Source of the DNA: Ectobius pallidus
Lineage: Eukaryota > Arthropoda > Insecta > Blattodea > Ectobiidae
NCBI GenBank assembly: GCA_964059195.1
Contig: CAXKWD010000001.1
Span: forward strand, 215,458,484 to 215,522,483
DNA: 64,000 bases
Direction of reading: 5' to 3'
Part shown: positions 48,701 to 62,400 of the stretch, piece after piece
How the letters are laid out: the number at the start of each line of letters is the position of its first letter
Numbering within the stretch: the stretch's first letter is position 1
Translations under genes and position numbers: made by a program
Notes under the pieces: generated by a model
What the model was told of the DNA's origin: nothing
Databases searched by the model: none
Seen by the model: the letters and a program-made list of their open reading frames with translations, nothing else

Positions 48701-51700
48701 CATACGTGAGAAATAAGAGAAATTCATTATTTTTTCCTCAGCAATGAACTGTTCGGTAACTAATGTTCTTTATTGACTACCTCTACAATTACACAATATT
48801 TTCATAATTAATTAAACTGTTACAGTTATGGGTAATTATCGTTAAAAAATGGTAGGCATGTTTCGTGTACAAAATTCCGGAACTCCTTCAGAATAGCGTA
48901 GCCAGCCATGCCCTGCCATTAGTGACCGTGCCCCTCCGAGCCGCAGGGAACAAAAGAGAAACGATCGGCACATGGGTAAAATTTCCTGTCATATTCAATG
49001 TGAGACATAATAAACCCAGCACTATTCAGTATATTGCTCCTAAACTAATACAAATGTTCCTAACCTAACATAACCTGTCACTGCCTAGAATTTGGCTGTC
49101 ACTACTTCTAGAAGCCTTATTACCCTTCCACGTCTTTCGTAAAACATTGTTACATGGCACGAACCCCGTGCTATGCAGAATACTGCTGCTAAACTAACAT
49201 GACTGTTCCTAACCTAACATAACCTGTTACGGACCTAGAATTCTTAATGCAGAAGCTTTTTCACCCTTCCACATCTTTCATAAAACATTGTTTATCTGCC
49301 GAATTCAATCGACCCTTCCACATCTTTCATAAAACATCGTTTATGTGCCGAATTCAATCGGCATGTAATCATGTTCGTAATATTGGCGACATTGTAGAGT
49401 TGGTCCCACTCGGTACGGCCCGGTTATGACGGCAGTCACTTTATTCTCAAGTTTAGTGAAAATGCCTTTTCCATGATAATTTCCACAAAAGACAATATTT
49501 TTGAGTGATTCTTTTTCTATCTATTTGAATATCTGCAGTATAAGTATTTTTTAAAAATATTTTTTTTTTTTAGATTTACTCTCATTAAAAAATATATATA
49601 TATATTAAAAATACAAACTAATAATGTTAAATGAATGATTGTAGATAGTGTGTTCATACGATATTAACAAATACACAGAAAAATAATAACACAGATTTAT
49701 TGATATTTATGGAGGTTATCAAGGAAACGGCATTTCAGTGCATGAAACGTGGCTGCCATTTTGAAACGATAATTACCCGTAACTGTAATAGTTTGATTAA
49801 TTTTTAAAATAGTATGCAATTGTAGTAGTCAAATAGTAGTCAATAAAGTCAATAAAATAGTAGTCAATAAAGAGTATGTAAGATTGCAAGGTTGTAGAGC
49901 AATTCATTGCTGAGAAAAATAATGAAATTCACCTATTTCTCACCTTTGAATTTCACCCAAAGCTGTATGTTCTCCCTTAATTATTTTGTTTTGGAAATGA
50001 AATAAGCTTCAAAGGTTGATAATGCAGGTTTCTGTTATTGGGAGATGTGTTAATGAGGCAGCTTGACCAGCAGAAGAGCATCTGTAGAGCCCGTACACAA
50101 CGTCAAATGGAATTACTTGGACATAAACAAGGCGATTGCCTACTCATGGTGTTGTGCAATAATTCTTTGAAAATGGAGTCAGAAGTTTGCTCTATGATGT
50201 GGTTTTTCATATTCCAGGACAAGATCGAGGTTTTAATGTACGCTGGACTAAAAAATGACGTGCATAGTCAAAGAAAACATAAAATTACGAAAATGATTGT
50301 AATACTAGGCCTCAAGTTGGGGTATTTTGTATCTATTATACTAGTAAATAAGTGCATCTTTCTTAACTGGTAAATTAGGTGGATGGTTTCTAAACCCTTA
50401 CTTCTATTCTATTTCCGAGAGAAAGCAAAGGAACAGGTGGCAAACCCATCGCCTCAAAACCCTTGCAGGAAACTAAGGGCCTGTATAACGACCACCTGAT
50501 ATCGTATTTATCTACCAGATAGAGAACCTATCTGGAAGTTGGCCAAGAATTGCGTATTATGGTCTCCTGACAAAATCTGTCTGGGAAGACAACTTCCAGA
50601 TAAGCTAGCAGGAGGATGGAGTGGCTGACAAAGTACCAACTGCTAGTTAGGGAATCTTGGTTGAAACAAGATGGCAGCACGCCGAAGCTTCCTGACCACC
50701 TGATTTTCAGAATTGATGCTGGAAGATTTAAATGACAAAAATGTCATTTTAAGCTCACATATGAATGAAATAGAATTGCACAAATCGATTAATGCACTTA
50801 AAACGATGTGTTATTATGTAATTTAACTGTACAAATACAAATCCGAGCTGCTGCACCTAGCGGAGGACTACCGAACTACAATAAACACACCTCTCTGCTC
50901 AATGAGGTAAGGACCATTTTACAAATTTTACTGTGTTCTTGCTGGTAGCAGTTCAGCGGTGGTATTACAAGGCATCTTCCAGTTAAGCTATCTGGAAGTC
51001 ACGTATCGGGAGGACTTGTCGGCAGGTGGTAATACAGGCTCTAAGGTTTTACTTGGACATGAAAGGGCCAGGGAATTTTGTCCATCTAGGCTCAATTTTA
51101 GGCTTGGAGTTCTTTAGTGTGCTGTATATCTACAGCAAGGGCACCCAAGCTTAAAGTCCCTCCTACAGGACTCTGTGCCCAGAATTTTTACATACCGAAA
51201 AATCCATCGACCATAACTTGGTTTGAACTGGCGACCCTTATGGAGGCATTTAGCATTATGAGAAGTGAAAATGTACTTAATATAGATGGTTCTTTACATA
51301 TGCAAAAGACAAACTAAAGAAATAGCCTATGAAGATTGATATAGACAAAGAAAGGGAGGAGAAAGAATCTCATTTCCACAGGCTTCCCCTCCATTATAAA
51401 CATCAGGCAATTGTCCAGAAGCGAAGAGAGAGAGAAAAAAAAAAAAAGAGGAAAATAACACAAAACATTGAACACTCACACTGACCTTCCGGAACCTCTT
51501 CTTGGGAGTTCCACCAGAAGCCGAAGTTTCTTTACCTTGACTCTTACGTCGATTCTGTTGATACAGTCTCCGCTTGTGCTTCTTCATATCTGCAACAAAC
51601 ATGGTGGCAAATATGATAAAAGTAATCGAGAAAACATTGTGAAGTGTCAATATTATACATGAAACTTTAAAGCATTCAACTTCACTTACCGTATACATCT

Positions 51701-54700
51701 GAATACTACCTGTCCTCAAATAACACACACACTCAAATTTTTTAAAAGGAAATTTGAAAAAATAAAATAAAATCTTTAGGCCCATATATAAAATTATTTT
51801 GCCAGTTTTATTCTTACAGTCTACGGACAGTCACCTGAGGAAGGCTCGGAGGATAGGACTGAAACGTCATGAAGATTCGAGAAGGAAGGAAACACGTGAT
51901 CCACCGAAGGCAATTTCACTTTAATTTTGACTACTATATAAATGTGGCAAATTTCCCCGAGAGGGCAACACAAACGTCCAGCCGGCAGTTGATGTTACTC
52001 TGATGATTATGAATGACAATGGTCTTCAAAACTAGTTCAGGTATTTATACAAAAAGTGAAGTACCGTATTGGCAAGAATATAAGACGATGTTTTTTTTCC
52101 TTAAAATGTGTTTATAAAACTACACCCATCTTATACAGGCAGCCTAACACTTTCAAGAAAGTTCTCCAATCATGAATGCAGCGGGAATCCCCACACGATG
52201 ATGTGCGTCCGACCAAGGTCAAAGTCACACGAATATTCACCAAACTTTACCAAATTTTATTTTTCCCGAATTCGTGCTTCTGCTTGTACTGCACTGTTAC
52301 TTCTCTATTTTCTATGCATAAAGCTTTGTTTGACCACCGGTCATGGCGGACCATGTGGAAAAGAAAGCATCTTCACTGTCTCAATGTGTAAATAAAGACG
52401 AGAAGAAGAAGTTATGGCATGAACTTCAAAATTCCGTTTTATGTGAAGCAAAATGTACTAATAAGCTATTTTATTTATTTTTTCGTAACTATCCTCCAAA
52501 AATTCAGGGTCATCTTATATCCGAGATCGTCTTATATTCGGGCCAATATGGTCATACATGCTAGACCCAACTTAACATTATATCCTGTATGGTGTTACTT
52601 ACCCAAAATTGCCTGGTCATGAGCAAGCTTATCATGTGGATCCAATCCCAGATCTCCCAGGTCGTCTCTAGTGGGCTGGAATTCCTTCTTCTCAGTCGCC
52701 ATCAGAGAAGAGGAATCATCAGACATCACTTCCTTCTTCACTTCGCTCGCTGGCATTGGATGAATTGGGCTCTGTTGAGGAGGCATCACTTCTTTCTTAA
52801 CAGTAACCATGTGAGGAGAAGTTAGAGGAGACGGAGTGTGTATGTTCGAGTCACCACCTCCACTAACATAAGACCTTGGAGTTGTTGGAGTTGGTGGCGA
52901 AAGCAGATCTTCTCTGCTCGGGGTTCGAGTTGGAGGTGCTGGCCGTCCTTGTTGGAACTGTTGCTGTTGCAGTTGTTGTTGTTGTTGTTGTTGTTGATCC
53001 TGTTGTCTTTGTTGTTGCTGCAGTTGCTCCTGTTGCCGTTGCTGCTCCTGTTGTCTTTGTTGTTGCTGCAGTTGTTCTTGTTGTCTTTGTTGTTGTTGTT
53101 GCTGCAGCTGTTCTTGTTGTCTTTGCTGTTGCTGTAGTTGCTGCAGTTGTTGCTGTTGAAGCTGCTGCTGCTGTTGTTGCTGTTGTGAAACTACAGAACT
53201 TGCAGTCGACGTCGATAACAGAGGTTGTGATTTTGTTAGAAACGACGGCTCATGAGTGGTAGTCAATGGTGGTGGATTTGTCGATAGTGGCGGTTTTGGC
53301 AGTGTCTGTTTCGGTGGTTGTGATTGTGGGCCATCATTCTGAAGAAGTGGAGGCAGCAAAGAAGATGGAGTGGGTGGTACAGGTCTTGCCAATTGAGCTT
53401 CTAGTGATGGGACTACAGGCAAACTTGGTGCTCCATGATGGTGCGTGGAAATGGTTGGTACAGTTGAAGTCTGGGCTTGCGACTGAGCACAAGCAGTGTT
53501 CTGCAATAACTGCTTCAGCAACACATTCTGTGATTCTTCCATTCTGTGTGGGGGCTGAGATGTTGCAAACTTGCAACTGCTAGTTCCTTGCATGGGTTCA
53601 GTTTTTGGCACCAGTGTAGTCAATGGCTTTGAGACAGGTGTCTGCCGATTCTGTACGGTAGTACTAGAGTCTTTAAACAGGCATGATTCGAGGGATTCAG
53701 TTTTCACGACTGTCAACTGCTCAAAGTGACAAGATCGGCTGGGTTCTTCTTGTTTTATTTCTCCAGTACTCATTCTCCTGAGCGGATGCATATCTTTGGA
53801 ATACACAAGCGTAGAAGATTGGATTCTGGGAGGAGCAGAGCTAGCATACGGATAACTTGAACTTTGAGATTTTGTTACCTCTTGTGATACTCGAGATGAT
53901 GTGGAGGACTGAAGCAGTGTTGATGCTAACATGCTTGTTGTCGACGGTGATGAGAATTGTTCTGAAGATGTCACCTGCTGTGAAACAGAAGATATCACAC
54001 CTCCTGGTTGAGCTACAACATTGGCTGGAACTGAAGATGGAGATCTCGATGTCTGTAGCTGTGGAGAATGGATAGGGGAAGGTGTTGACAAACTCCTAAT
54101 AACAGGAGAAGGCTTTGAGACTCCTGCAATGACTGGGGACATGCGAGATGCAGCCTGATGCTGAGTGTAAGCAACATATTGTCTCACTGTCGACTGTACA
54201 GCCTGTGTTCCAGTCACGATGGGCGAGAATCTACCAGCGTTCGGGGAGATTCTTGGGCTAACTACCACTGAAGATGGAACTGTTGACACAGGAGATGGTG
54301 AGCTAACAATTTTCCCTCCAATATCACTTGTTGTTACGATTCTCGGAGGAGGTGCTCCATGGCTTATTGTTGCTATGATACGCTGAGGACTGTTGGTTGT
54401 GGCTGCCATCAGTCGACTTTCCAACATAGACTGGACTCCGCCTGTGAGAGCTGTCGACAACACTGACCTACTTTGTTGGGACAAATCTTGAACAGCCTGT
54501 GGTTTGGTCTCGGCTGGCTTGGTGGTTGTACTTTGGGGTGAATGGCTGAACACAGAGGTTGACTCTGGTGGTATCAACGAAGGCATATCAATGTCCATTC
54601 GCTGAAGGCGGAATGGAGCAGAATCGAGGTTTGTACTATGTTCTAACTTATGATCTGATGAGGTTACAGTATGAGATGAATTGGCACTTTCATCAATTTC

Positions 54701-57700
54701 CATCTTCACCTCTTTGATAGGATGAGATGGCAAAGGCACGGGACAGTGAACTTTGCTGGCTGCAGGTGATGCAACTCTCTTTGGCTCAGACGATTCCTCA
54801 CTAACGATGACTGACCTTAGAATTGGAGATGAGACTGGTGTTCTTATTTGTCGCTGTATACTCCTATCAGATGTGAGATCCAAAGCAGGAGTACGAGGTG
54901 GCGTAGCTGTTTTCCTCTCAAGTGTTGCCAAAACAGAAGGTCTTGTGTCTTGGTAAAGCTCTTTGACAGTTTTCATTAGAATGTCATCATCATCTTTGTC
55001 CAGAATTTTCATTTCAGAATGCAGTAATGGCTCTGAAGTTACCACTCGACTTGTGGTTTCCAAAACACTTGGCCTAGAGATTTCTGGAACCTCTATGCTT
55101 TCTTTTTGGAGTTTTGTCTGTGGAGTTGATCTGCTTATGACATGATCAGCAGGATGATTATCAACATTTCTGATGTGAACTGTTGTTGGGACTACGGACT
55201 CCTCTGACACAGTAGTCTTGGGAGAATTTATTTCAGCTGAAAATGTAGTGCGAGGGATTGAGGTTGACTGTAAAATGGCTGAAGTGACACCCAGAGAGGT
55301 TGTAGCAGGAACTGTTGACATTCTAGGTGGAGGGATCAAACCGGCGGTTGTGGCAATCGGCACCAGTCTTGGAGCACTGGCTATGACACTCACTCCTGCT
55401 GGTGTAGCTGTCATCAGATTACTCAGGGAAACGATACCAGCTGTTGTAAATGCCAATTGCTGTCCTGATGTGGCTGGTGGATATGGCAAGCGTGCAGCAT
55501 TCACGGCATCTGCAACAATATTTGCTACTGTTGCAGACGTTAAATCTGTGTTTGCCATGGGTAATGCAACTGTAGAAGCGATAGCACTGTTTATCAGAGA
55601 CATCGTTGTTGAAATACCTCCCTGGGACCTTATTATGCATACCGGCACAGTAGAAACAGTAGGCGGCTGCTGTGACCTTCTAGGAGTAGGAGCACCTACA
55701 GCTGTTTTGATTATAGAGAACGTTTGTGGTACACCGATTACTGTCTGTAGGTCTAGAGGTGCTGTAGTTGATGCCACAGTGCTGATCTGAGATGCTGTTG
55801 TGACAACTTGCATTAAGGTTGCTGGAATCTGTGTTACAGGTTTGGACTCCACTGCAGGAGTTATAATAGGAGAATGTGTTGGTGAAGAAGTCTTTACACT
55901 TTCTTTTATTAAATTCAAGGCTTTATCTTCTGCTGCGACATGTGGAACTGAAACAGTACTCGAGACTACAGAAGCTACTTGTCTTGCAGCTGTAACAACA
56001 GTAGATGCCACAACAAGAGGTGGTGGTTGCACTGACGCTGCTGTAGTTGTAGTTTCTCCAGCCAGGAGAGATGCCAAAGTCTGTGTATGACCTCGCGAGT
56101 AACTTGCTGGAGGCATTGTGACACCAGAAAATGTTGGGTATGCTATTGTGGCTCTGGTCGTGCCTGGGATGCCTATGTTTGCCTGATGAACACTAGATGG
56201 TGGCATCTGTGTAGCAGGGGGTAGAGAAAATGGCAGAGTAGGTACCACGGTTTCTTCTACAGGACTGGGTTCAGTCTTCTCAACCACAACTTCTTTCGTG
56301 GGCTTGCTATCAAGTTCACTGCTTGTAGCAGATTCCTTCTCGCTTGTCGATACGATTTCAGCTTGTTCAGGTGCTGCCACTTCCTCCACTTCTATCACTG
56401 TCCTACTTCCCTCCTCTACGTCCATCTCTTCTCCATCCTCTGGCATCATCGGCATCAAGTCTTCATCATCGTCTTTTATCGTATCTGGTGTTGGTAAATA
56501 AGGCTCAGGTGAAGGGTCAACATTCATTTCTTCCTGATCAGGAGATTCTGGGGTGTCTGTCATTGCAACTATTTTCTCCTGCTGAAGAGGACCTATAGTA
56601 CGTACCATTCCTAATCTCAGTCTATCGTTCATGGAATGGATTTCTCTGCAGCCTTCTGGCATATCGAGAACAGGATCTCGATCTAGTACGCCCTGCACCC
56701 TAGTGTCTAAAATGTTCATCATGTCCATGTTTGCTATGTCATCATTGCTTTCTGCCATGGTAAGCCCATCATCTACTTCAGTTGATTCCAGCATGTCTCC
56801 AGAGTCCTGTTTGCTTTCTTCTGCATCTTCCATGATATGTAAGACTTCATCATCATCTTTCTGCATGACAGGTGAAAGCTTCTCGCAGCTATTCAATGCA
56901 TCAACAACAGAAATATCCATACCAATGTCCGATGATGTCACGATACACTCTTCTATTACATCTGTTTCTATGGAACTGGTGACATGCGCAAGATCGCTTT
57001 CAGACAGGTGTTCAAACATGACGACGTCCGAACCTTCAACTGTCAGGGACTCCTGCAGGTCTGAGGTAGATACTGCTTCTGAATTTAGGATATCTTCTTG
57101 AGAAATGACAGCAACTTCTATTTCTTCACCACATTTTTCTTCTGTAACGTCTCTGCTGTGCTCTGTTTCAGATGGTTCTTTTATCTTGTCACTTGTGGTA
57201 TTTTTACTTTTTGATGTAGATGCTGCAACCTGCTTATTGGATTCATTTTCTGTTTTTTCCTTAGATTCAGCAGGTAAAGTAGTCAAAGTTGAAGGTTTTT
57301 TGTCATCCTGTTGTGACGGAGGAGGTGTCAGCGGTGGAGTATGAGAGTTCTCGTCGTCAAAGTCATTGTAATCGACACACACAAGTGAAGCAACTTTAGA
57401 GACAACTTTAACTGTTTTCCCTGGTGTTGAGACACTCCTGGAAGTTTCACCACGACTACTACTACTACTTCCTTCTTCTGCATCTTTAATTTGGCGGTTA
57501 CCGGAGCCAGTTCCCTTTCCTTCGTTTGCTTTGGAGCCACCCTGTCTGCTTCCTCGTCCAAAGCCAGCACCCATAGACCACATGGGAGATCCTCCACGTA
57601 ATCCTAGCTTGAAGTAGCCAAATCTCCCAAACATCGCAGGGATGGGTATGGGATTGTAAGGGTTATGAGGGTTTCCTCCCCCTCCTCCTCCACCGCTACC

Positions 57701-59005
57701 ACCTGCTGGAGAAGCTTGCTGAGACTCAGATTGTTGACTGGACTCTCCCCCTGCTTGGTTGCTCTGTGGTGTGTATGGCGTGTGAGGTGTCCGAGGTGTT
57801 GTTGGATTCTCAACGCTCTGTGGCCGATCTGGTAGATTGGGACTGTTACTCACACTGCCAGTGCTAGAGGGATGACGCATCGGCATGGGAGAGCCGCCAG
57901 AATGCTGCAGATTCTGCACCATGGGACTCCTCATTACTGGTGAAGGTGGCTCTTGGTGCTGGTACTGTTGTTGAACAGCTGGACTGCATGGTGGCATTGG
58001 TGAGTTTGGATTCTGGCCTTGATTCATCTGCTGAACCATTGGACTTTGTGGGTGCATCGGAGAGCTGCCAGGTTGATTCTGTGAGAGAGGCTGCACCATA
58101 GGACTTCTCGGCGGCATGGGGGAGCTTGGAGGAGCACCAGAGTTCTGATGTTGTTGATGCAGCATTGGGCTCTGAGGTGGCATGGGCGAGCTTGGTGGCT
58201 GATTCTGTCCTACCATTGGACTTCGAGGAGGCAGTGGTGAACTGGGGGGCTGATTCTGTTGCTGTTGCAGCTGCTGTTGTTGCTGCTGTTGTTGTTGTCG
58301 CTGTGCTAGTTGTTGCTGCAGTATACCTTGCTGTTGCTGCAGCATCTGCTGTCTCTGTTGCTGTTGTTGCATCATCTGCCTCTGCAGCTGTTGCCGTGCC
58401 AAAATATTAGCCTCTTGTTCTTGTATCGGCTGACCTTGTTGCTGTTGTTGCTGCAGAATCTGTTGTTGCAGTTGTTGTTGCCTTTGCATCAGCTGTTGCT
58501 GAATCTGTTGCTGCTGTTGAACCTGTCTCATAATCATCTGTTGCTGTCCCACCTGGGACATAAAAAAATTAATAAAATCAGGTAAACTGATGTAACAAAG
58601 TGCCAGAATGCTTTTGTTTAATCAGTGATAATTGCAATTATGATATGCAGAAAATAAATTATTTTTTGTAAGCTATCTCCGAGCTAAGCTCCAGATCAAT
58701 TCATTAAGCAGGGCTTAGGGAAGAACAATGATCTAAAGTTTGATAAGCATATGCGAAGGAATGTGGGTAGTGTTATTTGTCATAGCTAACTGTATTGCAA
58801 CTTCCAAAGCCATGAACACAAGGCCATAATTACTACAGAATGTACATATTAATTTCTCTCAGCCCACTGCAAAGACATACTGTTCACCATGAATAAAAAT
58901 AATAGTAGTAATAATAATAGTATTATTATTATTACTATTATTATTATGATGATAATGATGATGATGATAATGATGATGATGATAATGATGATAATGATGA
59001 TAATG

Positions 59006-59061
<56 letters not shown>

Positions 59062-59377
59062 AATTAATTAATTACTGCAAATTACAGTACAACATGTTTA
59101 AAAATATGAATGTCGCCTGAAAAAGCAAAGCTTGTGCTAAAAATTATAATTTGCAGTAATACAAAAAAAATGATTTAAAACATAGAAGAGTATGAGTAAA
59201 AAATATTTACAGCAAGAACAGATATTGTCATAATTACAACAACGAAAATGTTGGCAAGTTTTGATATGAGCTTATTAGTAGTTCCCTAAGGTATGGAGAA
59301 AATATTAATAAGGCTATAACATTTATATAGGAGGATGGAAATCTCACTCACCTGCTGTTGCTGCTGCTGCTGTTGTT

Positions 59378-59411
<34 letters not shown>

Positions 59412-62400
59412 GCCAACAACATTGGACATGATAGGCTGGGGGCTTCCGAGAGGAGAAGGTGACGCTGACGATGAGTACACCACACCTGCTCTCATGGCCT
59501 GGCTAGATGACTGCTGACTGTACATGACTGTGCTCTGTCCTGACTGGCCTTGTTGACCCTGCACCGGCAGACTGCGGGGCCGCTGCAGCGACCCATCACC
59601 TCCACCCATCGGGGAACGCACAAACCGAGGTGGCATATTGTGGATCCTGTAATATGGAGCATGAAATGAATGATTGTATGAATGTATGTATGGAAATGAA
59701 CGAATGATTATATTTATTCTTAAGTTAATTGTATAATTTTTTCTTAACAAATAGACTTAATTTTAGTTTTGTTCTATTAGTTGTTTCCCTTTTGCTACAC
59801 TAATTGTTTTATACGAGGGGTATTCCGAAAGTAAGTTTCGTCAGTTTGTCACACGGACACTTTATTGACCCAAAGCAATACAGCATGGCAGCATGAACTA
59901 TACACCGTGCACTATTTTTCGACATAGTCGCCAGCGACATTGAGACATTTGTCGTAGCGTGCGATCAGTTTGAAGAACCCACTGTGGTAAAACTCGGTGC
60001 CCTGCGATGCAAGGAATTGGCGCACAGCCTGCTCCACCTCAGCTTCCTGACATTTCTAAAGGTTCCATACAGACCATTTTGAGTGACAAATTGATGTTCC
60101 ATAAGGTTTGTGCGAGATGGGTTCGTGGAGGCCGCACTTTGCGGAGACGGAAATCGGGAGATCAATTTCAAACAGCTCTATCTCGGACAATAAAAGGTTC
60201 AGCGGCTGCAGCAATGGCTCGTTTGAAAGAGGGGAGATAGCGGTACATGGCAGTGGCGCCAAATCTCTCGTGCCATCGTGAGCGGTACACTAATACCCGC
60301 GGGCACGCCAGTCTGCTGCGACTCGCTCTTCTACGGCGCAGTGCGCCTGCGTCATGCCTCCTCCGCTGACGCCACTTCCGTTGTGGAACCAGCCACGGGT
60401 GAGGATTCGTCTGGCGTTTGTTTGGTTCCCCTGGTGAACACGCCGCTCCTGCCATACATTGACGAAACTTACTTTCGGAATACCCCTCGTACACTACATG
60501 TTGTTTACAGGTAATTGGTTTTGCCATTTATATGTATTACTGTCCTCCCATTGATGTATACATCAGTCATTGATGTACAGTCTCTATTGTATTATTGATG
60601 ATTGTGTACTGTACTTATCTGAATATAAGCCACACTTTTTTTCCTAGAATAAGCCCAGCAAAATATGCCTGCGGCTTAAAATCGTGCACAAGTGTTTTTA
60701 GGCAATAATGGTAAAAATACACACAATAAAGCAGGTTGACCTACCGTAGCTGGTTCCCCTCCAAGCACTGCCACCTATCGATTATCTCGAATCTCCAGGA
60801 CGATCGACATGTTAATCAATTTAATATAGAAAATATATCAATTTTAACTGAAGCATCATAGAAGATGTGTAAAAATGCATAAGCAACTGATGTTCATTTT
60901 ATAATATATGTGTTGCGTATTTTGTCATTTTTGATAGCGGTAGTGCAGAATATGCATGTACTATGAGTCGCTCAGAAGTAAAAAAGATGCCGAAACATAT
61001 GGGAATGCAAATAATTTTAAATAGAATAGAATTTCATAACTTAAGTCAGCTGATACTTTCTTTTTCTTATTTAAGGTCTATTTCAGCTAAGAAATGTGTT
61101 ACTTCAATATTATGAAAATGAGGGAGTTTATTTTTTCACTTTGGGGTTAAATTAAGTATTTTTCCTTTACTTTACTGTTAAAAAGGCAGGTGCGGCTTAC
61201 CTTATATTCAGGGGTGGCTTATATTCGGATAAATACGGTAAATCACTGCCAATTATGTATTTTTGACTGTCCCTTTATATGAGCCATTTGGCTCATTGGG
61301 ACTTTTAGGATTAGAGATTTCTTCTACATGTTCTTCTAGCATCATTATAATATACACTAGGTCGGTTGATGCAAAGCTGTGTAAACGGGAGCAAAGCCAG
61401 TTAACACTCCTTTTTTTGTGTTTTTGTTGTCAAGTTTGATTCAAGTAAAAAAAGATGTTTGAAATTTTATTTTTTCTTTCGATACTGTTATCTACATGCT
61501 TTCTTGCTTATTTGTTCATTTCAACAATATGGTCAATGATGCAGCAGTTAGATGGTAGGCAGAGTCCCTTTAGGGATGCAGCGCCAGTTTAAAAAAATGT
61601 ATTTATTTAGCTAGATGTCTAGATTTCCTTGGCTTTTGTCAAAGGAGTGAAATGCAAAATCTCTACATGGAAGTAATAGTAATATGCTATTTATCATGGG
61701 AATAATATGTTACAGGGGGTACGCCGTAGCGTAGTGGTCGAGGCGCTGCGCTACAGACCGGAAGGTCGCGGGTTCGATTCCCGATGAGGTCGTTGGAGTT
61801 TTTCAATTGGCCTAATCCTTCTGGTGGCACTATGGCCCTGGGGTCGACTCAGCCTCTAACAGAAATGAGTACCAGGAGCAATCCTGGGGGTAAAGGCGGC
61901 CGGTGCGTAAGGCTGACAACCTTACCACCTTCAAGTGCCGAATGTCCAAAATCTAGGAGCCTCAACCTCCTGGAACCCTCTGGGTCTCCATGGCCTGTAT
62001 AGGGATCACTTTACCTTTTAATAATATGTTACATATACCGTATTGGCCCGAATATAAGACGATGTTTTTTCCCTGAAAAAGTGCTTTTAAAAACTATACT
62101 CGTCTTATACGCGCACCCTAAGACAACAACTCTCCAATCATGAATGCAGCTGTGCACGTGTGTAGCGGCCGGGGATCCCCACGCAAATGGCGTGCGTCCG
62201 ATCCAAGGTCAAAGTCGTGCGGAAATTACCGAATTTTACCGAACTTTATTGTTCCCCAATTCGTGCTTCTCCTTGTACTGCACTGCTTGGCATCTCTATT
62301 CTCTATGCATAATGCTTTGTTTGACCACCAACATGGCAGACCATGTGGAAAAGAAAGCATCTTCATTGTCTCAATGCGTAAATAAAGACGAGAGAAGAAG

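Noticed and set aside
52838..58585. Many plus-strand open frames rich in Leu, Ala and Val opposite the giant exon
   Set aside because: They are antisense readings of Gln, Ser/Thr and Pro codons of trr, with no independent protein features.
59335..59517. Plus-strand frame with a run of about 20 Cys
   Set aside because: Antisense of the poly-Gln tract.
61712..61790. Possible true tRNA gene
   Set aside because: A- and B-boxes are good but the acceptor stem does not pair convincingly and a long SINE body follows; the other tRNA-like sites are judged the same way.
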